Both the position numbers and the translations under genes were made by a program. The notes beneath the pieces were generated by a model. That model did no database searches and was not told the origin of the DNA. It saw nothing but the letters and a program-made list of their open reading frames with translations. Below, piece by piece: positions 7,049-13,895 of a DNA stretch of 13,895 nucleotides (its first letter is position 1; every line of letters begins with the position of its first letter). This DNA comes from an uncultured Kineosporia sp. (lineage in GTDB: Bacteria > Actinomycetota > Actinomycetes > Actinomycetales > Kineosporiaceae): assembly GCA_937859855.1 (NCBI GenBank), contig CALMAR010000245.1, forward strand, positions 1 to 13,895. The letters run 5' to 3'.

Positions 7049-8190
7049 CCGTCGAACCTGCTGCGGAGCCCGCGCGTTCTGCATTCCACGGACCGCTGGC
7101 CTGGGCGGGGTCGGGATGGCGCGGTACCCGCCAGTTCCGGCCGGTGCTCGTGCTGCTGGTGGTCCTGGTGATCGCTCTGCTGTTGACCCAGCCGTCGTTC
7201 CACAGCGGCAGCAACCTGCAGAATCTGCTTGCCGGAGTGTCGGTCCTGTGGGTCGTCAGCCTGGGAATGACCTTTGCCCTGTTGACGGCGGGCGCCGATC
7301 TGTCGGTCGGGGCCATCGCGACGCTCTCCGGGGTCACGCTGGCCGAACTGATGCAGCACGGCCTACCTGGTTACCTTGCGATGCCGGTCGTTGTCGTCGC
7401 GGCCGCTGCACTCGGCGCTGCGGTCAACGGCGTCCTGATCGGCTACGCGCGTGTCTCCTTCTTCGTGGTGACCCTGGCGTCCATGACCGCGCTCACCGGC
7501 TTCGTGAATCTGTGGACCGGCGGTGAGTCGGCGTTCGTCAAGGACCGCTCGGTCACGGCCATCGGCGCCTATGCCATTGCGGGGTTGAGCATCCCGGCAT
7601 GGATCATGATCATCTCGATGGTGATCGCCCTCTGGTTGCAGCGCCAGACCTACTTCGGCCGTGACGTCTATGCCGTGGGTGGTTCCCTGATCGCGTCCAG
7701 GCTCTCGGGCGTTCGCGGCGGCCGCACTCTGGCCCTGGTGTACGCACTGTGCGCAGGCTGCGCCGCGATCGGGGGGATCATCGCCGTCGGGCGCATCGGT
7801 GTGGCTGTGCCCAACGTCGACGGCAATCTTGCGTTGCAGTCGATCGCCGCCGTGCTGCTCGGCGGCACCAGCCTGATGGGCGGCATCGGCGGGGTCGGCG
7901 GGACCGTGCTCGGCGTCCTGTTCATCGGCACGCTGCAGAACGGCCTGAGTCTGGCCGGGCTGCCCTCGTTCTGGCAGCAGGTCGTCACCGGCGTGATCCT
8001 CGTGATCGCGGTCCTCAGCGACCGGATCGTGCACCGTCGCAACGGCGAGCGGTCCACGGCCGGGGCAGCACCGCCCACGAGCGCCGGCGTGCCTCCCGCA
8101 GATCCTGGCGGAGCGCCGGGCGAGGGCACTCGGGACGACGACAGCATCGCCGGTGCCGGAGCGAAAGCTCGGTTTCAGGTAGCACCGTGA
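7045..8190 (+). CDS. Sugar-type ABC importer permease (RbsC class)
   Basis: Membrane channel of the importer, 381 residues from the ATG at 7045. GGAGG lies 6 bases upstream inside the end of the ATPase gene, and the start overlaps its TGA. An upstream in-frame extension would lie inside the ATPase gene and is not needed. Family marks are TAGADLSVGA (81-90), YAVGGSLIASRLSGV (209-223), and LLGGTSLMGGIGGVGGT (271-287), the ATPase-contact and core region. About eight to ten hydrophobic segments span 32-326. Residues about 331-381 form a Pro/Gly/Ala-rich hydrophilic tail that most relatives lack; it is likely disordered and cytoplasmic. A single permease gene suggests a homodimer. The second SDR gene follows after 40 bases. 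Confidence 0.94.
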   Translation: MTVEPAAEPARSAFHGPLAWAGSGWRGTRQFRPVLVLLVVLVIALLLTQPSFHSGSNLQNLLAGVSVLWVVSLGMTFALLTAGADLSVGAIATLSGVTLAELMQHGLPGYLAMPVVVVAAAALGAAVNGVLIGYARVSFFVVTLASMTALTGFVNLWTGGESAFVKDRSVTAIGAYAIAGLSIPAWIMIISMVIALWLQRQTYFGRDVYAVGGSLIASRLSGVRGGRTLALVYALCAGCAAIGGIIAVGRIGVAVPNVDGNLALQSIAAVLLGGTSLMGGIGGVGGTVLGVLFIGTLQNGLSLAGLPSFWQQVVTGVILVIAVLSDRIVHRRNGERSTAGAAPPTSAGVPPADPGGAPGEGTRDDDSIAGAGAKARFQVAP

Positions 8191-8230
8191 CCAGGTTGCG
8201 CTCAGCACGACACGAAGGGACATCGAAACC

Positions 8231-9001
8231 ATGCGAGGACTGAACGGGAAAGCGGTCCTGGTCGCGGGCGGCGCCACCGGCATCGGGGCCGCGACTGCGC
8301 TGAGGCTGGCGGAAGAGGGCGCAGACGTCGTCATCGGTGACCGGCGTCGGGAGATCGCCGAAGCAACCGCAGACCGGATCGGCGCTGCGGCGGGGACCAA
8401 GGTCTCGGCCGTGGAGTTCGACGCAACCGTGGACACCTCGGTCGCGACCCTCGTCGCGGAAGCCAGGGATCGTCTCGGGCGCCTGGATGCGCTGCACTAC
8501 AACGTCGCCAACCTCTCCGACGCCGTCTTCGGGGCGGACACGGACGTGGTCGACATCGACGTGGCGGTGTGGCAGCAGACTCTGGCGGCGAATCTCACGG
8601 GATTCCTGTTCGCGCTCAAGTACGCGGTACCGGTTCTGCTCGAGATCGAATCGCCGGCGATCGTCGCGACGTCCTCGGACGCTTCGTTCGCCGGCGATGC
8701 GGCCAAGCCGGCATATGCGGTCTCCAAGGCCGGGATCAACGCTCTGGTGCGCCATACGGCTTCGAGATGGGGCAAGCAGGGCCTGCGCTGCAACGCCATC
8801 GCCCCGAGCCTCACCCTCACCGAGGTCGCCCTTGCCGAGGACCGACCAGGCTGGAAGGAAGCGGTTCTCGAGCGTGTGCGGAGCACGCGTCTCGGTGACC
8901 CGGCAGACACCGCAGCCATGGTGGCCTATCTCATGTCGGACGACGGCACGTGGGTCAACGGCCAAGTCATCGGAGTGAACGGTGGCATGCACTTCCGGTG
9001 A
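8231..9001 (+). CDS. SDR family oxidoreductase, second of the cluster
   Basis: NAD(P)-dependent dehydrogenase/reductase of 256 residues. GGATGIG (13-19) is the nucleotide-binding motif and Asp37 (IGDRRR) favours NAD(H). The catalytic residues are present as Asn121, Ser148 or Ser149, Tyr162 and Lys166 (YAVSK). The NNAG motif that normally follows the fourth strand is replaced by YNVA (90-93), keeping only the second Asn. The C-terminal WVNGQVIGVNGG block (241-252) is normal. The two SDRs of the cluster are clearly different in sequence, so they are not a recent duplication and probably catalyse different steps. GAAGGGA lies about 10 bases before the ATG. The gene sits between the permease and the binding protein, separated by 40 and 96 bases. 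Substrate unknown. Confidence 0.92.
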   Translation: MRGLNGKAVLVAGGATGIGAATALRLAEEGADVVIGDRRREIAEATADRIGAAAGTKVSAVEFDATVDTSVATLVAEARDRLGRLDALHYNVANLSDAVFGADTDVVDIDVAVWQQTLAANLTGFLFALKYAVPVLLEIESPAIVATSSDASFAGDAAKPAYAVSKAGINALVRHTASRWGKQGLRCNAIAPSLTLTEVALAEDRPGWKEAVLERVRSTRLGDPADTAAMVAYLMSDDGTWVNGQVIGVNGGMHFR

Positions 9002-9097
9002 GCACCCCTCCTACGCCACACGTTTCATCCGGTAGACGCCGACCTCGCCTGATCCCTGCACGTGCCTCCACCATCACTCATCAGAACTGGAGTAACC

Positions 9098-10174
9098 ATG
9101 CGCATTGCAAGCCGTGTGCGACTGACAGCGGCGGCGACCCTGCTGCTTGCGGGCCCCCTGCTGGCTGCGTGCTCCTCGACGACCAGCTCCGGGGGCACCG
9201 GCAACGCCAACCCGACGGCGGCCAGTTCAGCCGCCGCCGTGAAGTACGACGGTGCAGAGGCGGGCATCGGCCACACTTTCGGTGATCTGCACGCATCCAA
9301 GGGCTTGACCATCGGTTGGCTGAGTCCGAACGAGAAGATTCCGGCGTTGGCCCAGTTGCAGAAGGGGATCACCGCGCTGGTCCAGAAGGCGGGCGGCACC
9401 GTCGTCGCCAAAGACTGCCAACTGGACTACAACCTGCAGGTCAACCAGTTCCAGGAACTGATCGCTCGAAAAGTTGACGGGATCATCGTCTATCCCTTGA
9501 ACCCGGATGCTCTGGGGCCCCAACTGGCGGCCGCGAAGAAGGCCGGGATCCCGGTGGTTGCCATCAACACGCCGATCGAGGGCGGCCAGCCGCTCTCGCC
9601 CGGGTACGTCGCGAACGTGCTGCAGGGCTTCGACACCGCTGCCTACAACCGTGCCAAATATGTGGCTTCCGTGGCGCCAGGCTCCAGCTACGGGCTCATC
9701 GGCCTCTCGATCCCGGTCGGCACGTTGAAGTACTACATGACCCGGCAGAAATACTGGGCAGACAAGTTCGGGCTGAAGTTCCTGGGGCAGGAAGACTCGA
9801 AGACCGACGACCCGACGGGGGGAGCAGACGCCATGACAGGACTGGTCGGCCGCAACCCCAAGGTCCAGGTCGTCTTCGCCTACAACGACCCAGCGGCCCT
9901 CGGCGCCGCCGGCGCCGCGCGCTCCGCCGGAAAGAGCGTCCGGGTGCTCGGCTCCGACGCCTCTGACCAGGCGACGATGGACGCGGTGTCGAGCGGTCAG
10001 TTGTTCGCCAGTTACCACGTCGATCAGTACACGGAGGGATACCAGTCCGCGCTTGCCGTCTACGACGTCGCCAGCGGTGGCAAGTTGACCAAGGACACCG
10101 TGGTCACCAGCGGTATCATGATCACCAAGGACAACGCGGGCGAGGTGCAGCCCGAAGGTCCCCTGCAGCAGTAG
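9098..10174 (+). CDS. Sugar-type ABC importer substrate-binding lipoprotein (RbsB class)
   Basis: Captures the solute outside the membrane and delivers it to the permease. It has 358 residues from the ATG at 9098, with GGAG 7 bases upstream; an in-frame GTG at 9062 has no such site. A lipoprotein signal with lipobox LLAAC puts the acylated Cys at 25, followed by a Ser/Thr/Gly/Ala-rich linker to about 47. The Peripla_BP_4 type domain runs from about 69 to 330. It starts with LTIGWLSPNEKIPALAQLQKG, and contains KVDGIIVYPLNPDAL, the hinge-region KAGIPVVAINTP, VFAYNDPAALGA and VRVLGSDASD. The second segment of the cluster operon or a separately boosted transcript is possible, because 96 bases lie upstream. 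A strong hairpin follows the stop by 6 bases. Ligand identity cannot be inferred. Confidence 0.94.
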   Translation: MRIASRVRLTAAATLLLAGPLLAACSSTTSSGGTGNANPTAASSAAAVKYDGAEAGIGHTFGDLHASKGLTIGWLSPNEKIPALAQLQKGITALVQKAGGTVVAKDCQLDYNLQVNQFQELIARKVDGIIVYPLNPDALGPQLAAAKKAGIPVVAINTPIEGGQPLSPGYVANVLQGFDTAAYNRAKYVASVAPGSSYGLIGLSIPVGTLKYYMTRQKYWADKFGLKFLGQEDSKTDDPTGGADAMTGLVGRNPKVQVVFAYNDPAALGAAGAARSAGKSVRVLGSDASDQATMDAVSSGQLFASYHVDQYTEGYQSALAVYDVASGGKLTKDTVVTSGIMITKDNAGEVQPEGPLQQ

Positions 10175-10180
10175 GCCGTG

Positions 10181-10211
10181 CCGGGGCGGGTCCGGTCCTG
10201 GCCCGCCCCGG
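10181..10211 (+). terminator. Terminator hairpin after the binding-protein gene
   Basis: CCGGGGCGGG (10181-10190) pairs perfectly with CCCGCCCCGG (10202-10211) around an 11-base loop. GTG and CAC extend the stem beyond a one-base bulge. It begins 6 bases after the stop at 10174, marking the end of the ABC cluster. It also argues against the in-frame GTG at 10178 as the start of the next gene, since that codon would be buried in the stem. Confidence 0.75.
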
Positions 10212-10261
10212 GCACGCCCGTTGACCTGGCCCTCTCCGGACGGTGGGAGGAAACTGCTCGG

Positions 10262-10573
10262 GTGACAGGTGCTGCGGACGTCGGGTCGACGCCGGACGGT
10301 CGCTATGTGATCGTTCGCGGTCGTCGCTGGCGGGCGACGGACCCCGCTGTGCCGCCGGAGGCGTCCAAGGTGCTGCGTGATGAGCTGATGAGCGCCCGCC
10401 GAGCGGTGGGTGCGGCGCTGCGGGCCCGTGATCCGGCGGCCGAGCGTGCGGCGCGGGACCGGGTCCAGCGGGTCAAGGTCGGGTTGGGGGAGCGAGGCAC
10501 CCCCTGGTGGGAGCAGTCCGACGCCGAGCGCCGGGACCGTTGGGAACGGGTCGTGCTGGCGCTGACGTCGTGA
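10262..10573 (+). CDS. Small conserved actinobacterial protein of unknown function
   Basis: A 103-residue hydrophilic, Arg-rich protein. The segment RYVIVRGRRWRATDP (14-28) leads to a basic helix (DELMSARRAVGAALRARD), followed by RVQRVKVGLGERGTPWWE. The RRWRATDP and LGERG.PWW blocks look like a conserved small family often found in actinobacteria, but I cannot attach a function. Some databases label similar proteins as Tol-related, which the sequence does not support. GTG at 10262 is chosen over GTG at 10178. The earlier codon lies within the terminator hairpin, the stretch between is not protein-like, and GGAGG precedes 10262 by 11 bases. The gene ends in GTGA shared with the next gene, so the two products are probably made together. 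The Arg-rich helical composition would suit nucleic-acid contact, which is inference. Confidence 0.75.
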   Translation: MTGAADVGSTPDGRYVIVRGRRWRATDPAVPPEASKVLRDELMSARRAVGAALRARDPAAERAARDRVQRVKVGLGERGTPWWEQSDAERRDRWERVVLALTS

Positions 10574-11376
10574 CCGGTGCCGAACCGAGCCCGGATGCGA
10601 ACCAGGGGCTGGAGCGCGCGATCCTCGCCCTGCTGGCACGACGGGACGCCGGTGCCACGATCTGCCCGTCGGAGGTCGCCCGCACGACCGGCGGCGAGGC
10701 CTGGCGTGAGCTGATGGAGCCGGTCCGGGCGGCGGCCCGCCGGCTGGTGGTGGCCGGAGAGGTCGAGATCACCCAAGGAGGCGACGTGGTCGACCCCACC
10801 GACGTCAGGGGCCCGATCCGGATCCGTCGAGCCGGCACGACGCATCGCCGGGTCCGGCTCGACCAGCTCGGAGCGTGGTTGCTCAAGGGCAACGCAGACG
10901 CGGTGGACCTGCTCGGGCGTTTCGAGCGTGATCCTCACATCGAGAGTTGGTGCGTCCAGCGCGGTTACCGGGCTCGGTTGATGGACGCCGGGCAACGGGT
11001 CGTGTTCTGGGCCAGCGGGAGCCGTGGCCGGCTGCCGTACGGGGTGTGGGGCAGCGGGGTGCTGACCGGGCCCGTGGTGACGGGCTCGGCGGACGGGCGA
11101 TGGCGGGTACCGGTCGACCTGACCATCGACGACCCGGCTCGCTGGATCCGGCGCCCGACACTTCGTGCCGACCCCAGGCTTGCCGGGGCCGAGGTGTTCC
11201 GCCAGCCGCAGGCAGCCAATCCCTCGTTCCTCACCGTGGACCAGTTCACGGCACTGCAGGATCACCTGGACGCTGCGCACCGGCCGCTGCGCGCGGAACT
11301 CCCGCACCCCCCGTGGTCATCAGGTGCTGAATCTCCTACCAGCGGCGGGGGCATCTCGGACCGGGAGGCGCAGTGA
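10570..11376 (+). CDS. DUF3253-EVE domain fusion protein
   Basis: 268 residues in two recognisable parts. Residues about 13-86 fit DUF3253, a small winged-helix-like domain: LERAILALLARRDAGATICP, then SEVART, then AWRELMEPVRAAARRLVVAG and a strand-turn ending GPIRIRR. Residues about 98-232 look like an EVE (PUA-like) domain: QLGAWLLKGN, a helix, GQRVVFWASG (141-150), YGVWGSGVLTGPV (157-169), VPVDLTIDD, and QPQAANPSFLT (212-222). EVE domains are relatives of YTH and ASCH folds; several bind modified bases in DNA or RNA. The final 30 residues are Pro/Ser/Gly-rich and probably unstructured. The GTG start overlaps the TGA of the upstream small gene. A role in recognising a modified nucleic acid is plausible from the fold but unproven. 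No methyltransferase or nuclease is adjacent. The EVE call rests on motif pattern, not a profile search. Confidence 0.75.
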   Translation: MTGAEPSPDANQGLERAILALLARRDAGATICPSEVARTTGGEAWRELMEPVRAAARRLVVAGEVEITQGGDVVDPTDVRGPIRIRRAGTTHRRVRLDQLGAWLLKGNADAVDLLGRFERDPHIESWCVQRGYRARLMDAGQRVVFWASGSRGRLPYGVWGSGVLTGPVVTGSADGRWRVPVDLTIDDPARWIRRPTLRADPRLAGAEVFRQPQAANPSFLTVDQFTALQDHLDAAHRPLRAELPHPPWSSGAESPTSGGGISDREAQ

Positions 11377-11382
11377 CCCCGA

Positions 11383-11685
11383 TCAGTGCCCGGCCTCCTT
11401 CTCCAGCGTTCCTTCCTCACCCGGCTCGCGGTGCTCCACCGCCGGCGGCGCCAGCATCAGCCACCCGATGAAGACGGCGCCGACCACGAGCATGGCCAGA
11501 CCGGTCCACAGGGAGATGTTGATTCCCGCAGCCTTGTCGATCTCCGCCTGGTCCGCGAACAGGCCGTCGATGGTGACGATCACTCCGAACACCAGGAAGA
11601 GCGAGCCGATGAACGAGCGCAGGTCGAACAGCTTCACCAGCAGCGCCGCCCGGCGTTCCTCCTGCGAGATCGAACCCTGGCTCAC
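11383..11685 (-). CDS. Small two-helix membrane protein paired with the symporter
   Basis: A 100-residue protein with hydrophobic helices at about 23-42 (SFIGSLFLVFGVIVTIDGLF region) and 59-79, and a hydrophilic acidic C-terminus. The GTG start at 11685 follows the TGA of the symporter gene with no gap, and AGG lies about 8 bases upstream inside the symporter gene. This tight coupling suggests it is an accessory or stabilising partner of the symporter. No enzymatic motif is present. Function unknown. Its stop is only 6 bases from the stop of the convergent EVE gene. Confidence 0.82.
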   Translation of the reverse strand: MSQGSISQEERRAALLVKLFDLRSFIGSLFLVFGVIVTIDGLFADQAEIDKAAGINISLWTGLAMLVVGAVFIGWLMLAPPAVEHREPGEEGTLEKEAGH

Positions 11686-13350
11686 TCAGATCACCTCGAT
11701 CAGCACGTACCAGATCACGGACAGCCCGAGCACGATGCCACCCATCGCCACCGGCGAGTTGTACCAGGGATAGGTCACGTCGGTCTCCAGGTCGGTGGAC
11801 GTCAGCCCGTAGACGAGGCCGCGCAGTTCGTCGTCCGACTTGGGTCTGCGTTCCACCAGGGTCGTGATCACGACCGCCCCGGCGCCGAAGACGAACGCGG
11901 TGATCCCGCTCCACATCGATTCGTGCAGATCGCTGCGGAACGACACGACGTCGGTCTTGTACAGCACGTACAGCGTGATCGAGGCGACTGTTCCGGACAG
12001 GATCCCGAAGAAGCCGGCGCTCTTGGACGCCCGCTTCCAGAACATCCCGATGATGAACGCGCAGAACAGCGGGACGTTCAGCGCGCTGAAGAGGACCTGG
12101 AAGTAGTTGGAGATGTTCTCGAAGTTGGCGGCGATGGCCGACGTGCCGATGCCGATCACGACCCCGGCCACGGTGGCCACCCTGCCGACCCGCAGGTAGT
12201 AGGCGTCGGAGCGGCCCGGCCGCACGTAGTCCTGCCAGATGTCGTAGGTGAACACGGTGTTGAACGAGGAGACGTTCGCCGCCATCCCGGCCATGAACGC
12301 CGCCACCAGCCCGGTGATCGCCACCCCGACCACGCCCTGCGGCAGGTAGTGCTGGATCAGCGCCGGAATCACGTTGTTGTACGTGACGCCGCTGCCCTCC
12401 TTGCCGAGGTTGGGAAGCAGCACCACCGCCGCCATCCCCGGCAGGATGGTGACCAGCGGGATGAACGTCTTGGGAAATGCGCCGATGATCGGCGTCATCC
12501 TTCCGGCGTGCGCGTTCTTCGCCGACATCGCCCGCTGGACCTCGGCGAAGTTCGTCGTCCAGTACCCGAAGGACAGGCAGAAGCCCAGCCCCGCAACGAT
12601 TCCGAACACGTCACCGAAGGCCTGCGCCCCTCCCGGGCCGGTCCCGGCCCACGGGTGCACGAAGACGTCTCCCTGGGCCGCCGTGATCTTCGTCCACAAC
12701 TCGGTGAGACCGCCGGCACTCTTGATCGCGACGACCGTCAGCGGGATCAGGCCGGCGAGGATGACGAAGAACTGCAGCACCTCGTTGTAGATGGCGCTGG
12801 TCAGCCCGCCGAGCAGGATGTACGAGAGCACGAAGGCCGCGGAGGCGATGATCGCCAGCCACAGCGGCAGCCCCAGCAGGGCCTCGATCACGGTGGCCAG
12901 GGCGAACAGGTTCACCCCCGCGATCAGCAGCGACCCGGCCACGAAGGTGAGGGCGTTGAGCAGGTGCGCCTTCTGGTCGTAGCGCATCCGCAGGTACTCC
13001 GGGACGCTGCGGACCTTGGACCCGTAGTAGAAGGGCATCATCACGATGCCCAGGAAGACCATCGCCGGGATGGCGCCGATCCAGTAGTAGTGCACCGTCG
13101 CGGCGCCGTACTGCGCGCCGTTGGCCGACTGGCCGAAGATCTCGACCGCGCCGAGGTTCGCGGAGATGAAGGCCAACCCGGTGATCCAGGCGGGCAGGGA
13201 ACGCCCGGCCAGCAGGAAGTCGGTGGAGGACTTCATCGCCCGGCGCAGCGCGAAGCCGATGCCGATCACCCAGACGAAGTAGAGGACCAGCAAGAGGATG
13301 TCGACCGCGCTGAGATCCAGACGCAGGCCCACTTCTGCTGCCGCGACCAC
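11686..13350 (-). CDS. Sodium/solute symporter, SSS family (SGLT-like)
   Basis: Sodium-coupled uptake of a sugar or similar solute across the cytoplasmic membrane. It has 554 residues from GTG at 13350, with AGGGG 7 bases upstream; further in-frame upstream sequence is not hydrophobic and lacks a good site. Family marks are DFLLAGRSLPAW (44-55), FISANLGAVE (61-70), RSVPEYLRMRYD (114-125), and FGYWTTNFAEVQRAMSAKN (261-279). The ANVSSFNTVFTYDIW segment carries the Ser pair used for sodium binding in this fold. About 13-14 hydrophobic segments are distributed along the protein, starting with VDILLLVLYFVWVIG. The YWTTN...VQR.MSAKN pattern is closer to glucose/galactose-type members than to proline or acetate permeases, so a sugar-like substrate is likely but not proven. 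It is followed by the coupled two-helix protein. A sensor kinase lies upstream on the same strand. Confidence 0.93.
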   Translation of the reverse strand: MVAAAEVGLRLDLSAVDILLLVLYFVWVIGIGFALRRAMKSSTDFLLAGRSLPAWITGLAFISANLGAVEIFGQSANGAQYGAATVHYYWIGAIPAMVFLGIVMMPFYYGSKVRSVPEYLRMRYDQKAHLLNALTFVAGSLLIAGVNLFALATVIEALLGLPLWLAIIASAAFVLSYILLGGLTSAIYNEVLQFFVILAGLIPLTVVAIKSAGGLTELWTKITAAQGDVFVHPWAGTGPGGAQAFGDVFGIVAGLGFCLSFGYWTTNFAEVQRAMSAKNAHAGRMTPIIGAFPKTFIPLVTILPGMAAVVLLPNLGKEGSGVTYNNVIPALIQHYLPQGVVGVAITGLVAAFMAGMAANVSSFNTVFTYDIWQDYVRPGRSDAYYLRVGRVATVAGVVIGIGTSAIAANFENISNYFQVLFSALNVPLFCAFIIGMFWKRASKSAGFFGILSGTVASITLYVLYKTDVVSFRSDLHESMWSGITAFVFGAGAVVITTLVERRPKSDDELRGLVYGLTSTDLETDVTYPWYNSPVAMGGIVLGLSVIWYVLIEVI

Positions 13351-13414
13351 CTGACCACCCCTGCCTACCGATGTGGCTGGCAACGGCCGGGGCGGCGTCG
13401 CCAAGCGGTGGCAC

Positions 13415-13443
13415 AGTCCACCGCCGTGCGGGAGTGCTGTCAA
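13415..13443 (-). promoter_or_regulatory. Possible promoter of the symporter gene
   Basis: On the minus strand a perfect TTGACA (13443-13438) is followed 17 bases later by TGGACT, a weak -10 match. It lies about 65-90 bases upstream of the symporter start in the 233-base gap after the kinase gene. The -35 is strong, but the -10 is poor. Confidence 0.35.
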
Positions 13444-13583
13444 TCGCAAACCCGCCGACATCACCTCTTACCTCGCCTCCGGCCGGCTGCCGGGTCGACG
13501 GATGCCGCGGCGTGCACCGGTCGTGGCCAGGTCCGAGATCGCGTCGCGCGCGCTGTCGACCGGTAGGGCCCGCGACGTCGAGC

Positions 13584-13895
13584 TCAGACCGCGGGCAGGC
13601 TCAGCACGAAGCTCGAGCCGCGCGGCACCGGCTCGTGCCGGACCTCGCCGCCGTTGGCCCGGGCCAGTTCGCGGACGATGTGCAGGCCCAGCCCGGTTCC
13701 CTTCACCGTCCGCGCCGTCGGTGCCGCCCGGGCGAACCGGTCGAACAGCTGGTCGTGGAACTCCGCCGGGACACCGGGGCCGTCGTCCTCGACCCTGATC
13801 TCGACCGTGCCACCTGACCCGGACGCGGTGACCCGGGTGGCGCCGCCGCCGTACTTGGCCGCGTTGGACAGCAGGTTGGCCAGGATCTGGTCCAG
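13584..13895 (-). CDS. Sensor histidine kinase, C-terminal ATPase domain, 5' part missing
   Basis: The last 103 residues of a histidine kinase reading in from the right edge. All ATP-binding boxes of the HATPase_c domain are seen: N box LANLLSNAAKYG (5-16), G1 box EDDGPGVP (36-43), F box LFDRFAR (50-56), and G2 box GTGLGLHIV (66-74). It ends in RGSSFVLSLPAV. The order and spacing are those of soluble or membrane two-component kinases. The sensor domain and phospho-accepting His lie outside the window, so the signal cannot be named. The downstream symporter is on the same strand after 233 bases; a regulatory link is possible but unsupported by sequence. Confidence 0.93.
   Translation of the reverse strand: MDQILANLLSNAAKYGGGATRVTASGSGGTVEIRVEDDGPGVPAEFHDQLFDRFARAAPTARTVKGTGLGLHIVRELARANGGEVRHEPVPRGSSFVLSLPAV

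Noticed and set aside
5483..7084. 533-codon open frame on the minus strand opposite the ABC ATPase
   Set aside because: His/Asp/Arg-rich antisense shadow of a gene with intact Walker and signature motifs.
10178..10261. In-frame GTG extension of the small conserved protein
   Set aside because: The extension lies over the terminator hairpin of the previous gene and encodes sequence without conserved character.
9227..10639. 470-codon minus-strand frame opposite the binding protein
   Set aside because: Antisense shadow; the plus-strand lipoprotein has a lipobox and full binding-protein motifs.
11386..13566. 726-codon open frame on the plus strand opposite the symporter
   Set aside because: Gln/Arg/His/Asp-rich composition typical of antisense frames in high-GC DNA; the symporter on the other strand is certain.
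1..13895. CRISPR array, tRNA, rRNA, integrase or insertion sequence
   Set aside because: No spaced direct repeats, cloverleaf-like sequence, rRNA sequence or transposase motif was found on either strand by eye.

Overview
The window is high-GC bacterial DNA, almost certainly from an actinobacterium. Evidence for this is heavy G/C use at third codon positions, frequent GTG starts, an actinobacterial-type family 6 glycoside hydrolase, and a small protein plus DUF3253 pair whose sequences look typical of this phylum. I cannot name the genus. The window reads like an accessory nutrient-uptake neighbourhood flanked by membrane and sensory genes. Long open frames opposite the real genes are GC-driven shadows and were left out.

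Layout from left to right. (1) 1-1301, minus: an FtsX-type permease running off the left edge. (2) 1302-2636: a gene-poor stretch holding a frameshifted remnant of a DUF3500 protein (about 1663-2011, minus), a hairpin just downstream of it, a patch of lower GC, and a hairpin after the next gene. (3) 2637-3986, minus: a secreted GH6 cellulase, with a palindromic LacI-type operator in its upstream region. (4) 4432-10174, plus: a six-gene cluster in the order SDR dehydrogenase, ABM-domain small protein, RbsA-type double ATPase, RbsC-type permease, second SDR dehydrogenase, periplasmic-binding lipoprotein. It starts at a recognisable promoter with an overlapping 13-bp palindrome and ends in a strong hairpin. 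(5) 10262-11376, plus: a translationally coupled pair, a small conserved protein of unknown function and a DUF3253-EVE fusion. (6) 11383-13350, minus: a sodium/solute symporter of the SGLT type followed by a two-helix membrane protein, converging on the EVE gene with only 6 bases between stop codons. (7) 13584-13895, minus: the C-terminal ATPase domain of a sensor histidine kinase running off the right edge.

How the genes may work together. The GH6 enzyme releases cello-oligosaccharides outside the cell, but its operator differs from the palindrome at the ABC cluster, so the two are probably controlled separately. The ABC cluster encodes a complete importer of the ribose/xylose/galactose class plus two NAD(P)-dependent dehydrogenases and an ABM protein. 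It has no kinase, isomerase or aldolase within the window. That composition suggests the imported sugar, polyol or related compound is first oxidised rather than phosphorylated, but the substrate cannot be read from the sequence. The DUF3253-EVE gene and its small partner are the least understood part and look like an independent unit. I see no phage, CRISPR, tRNA, rRNA or intact mobile element.
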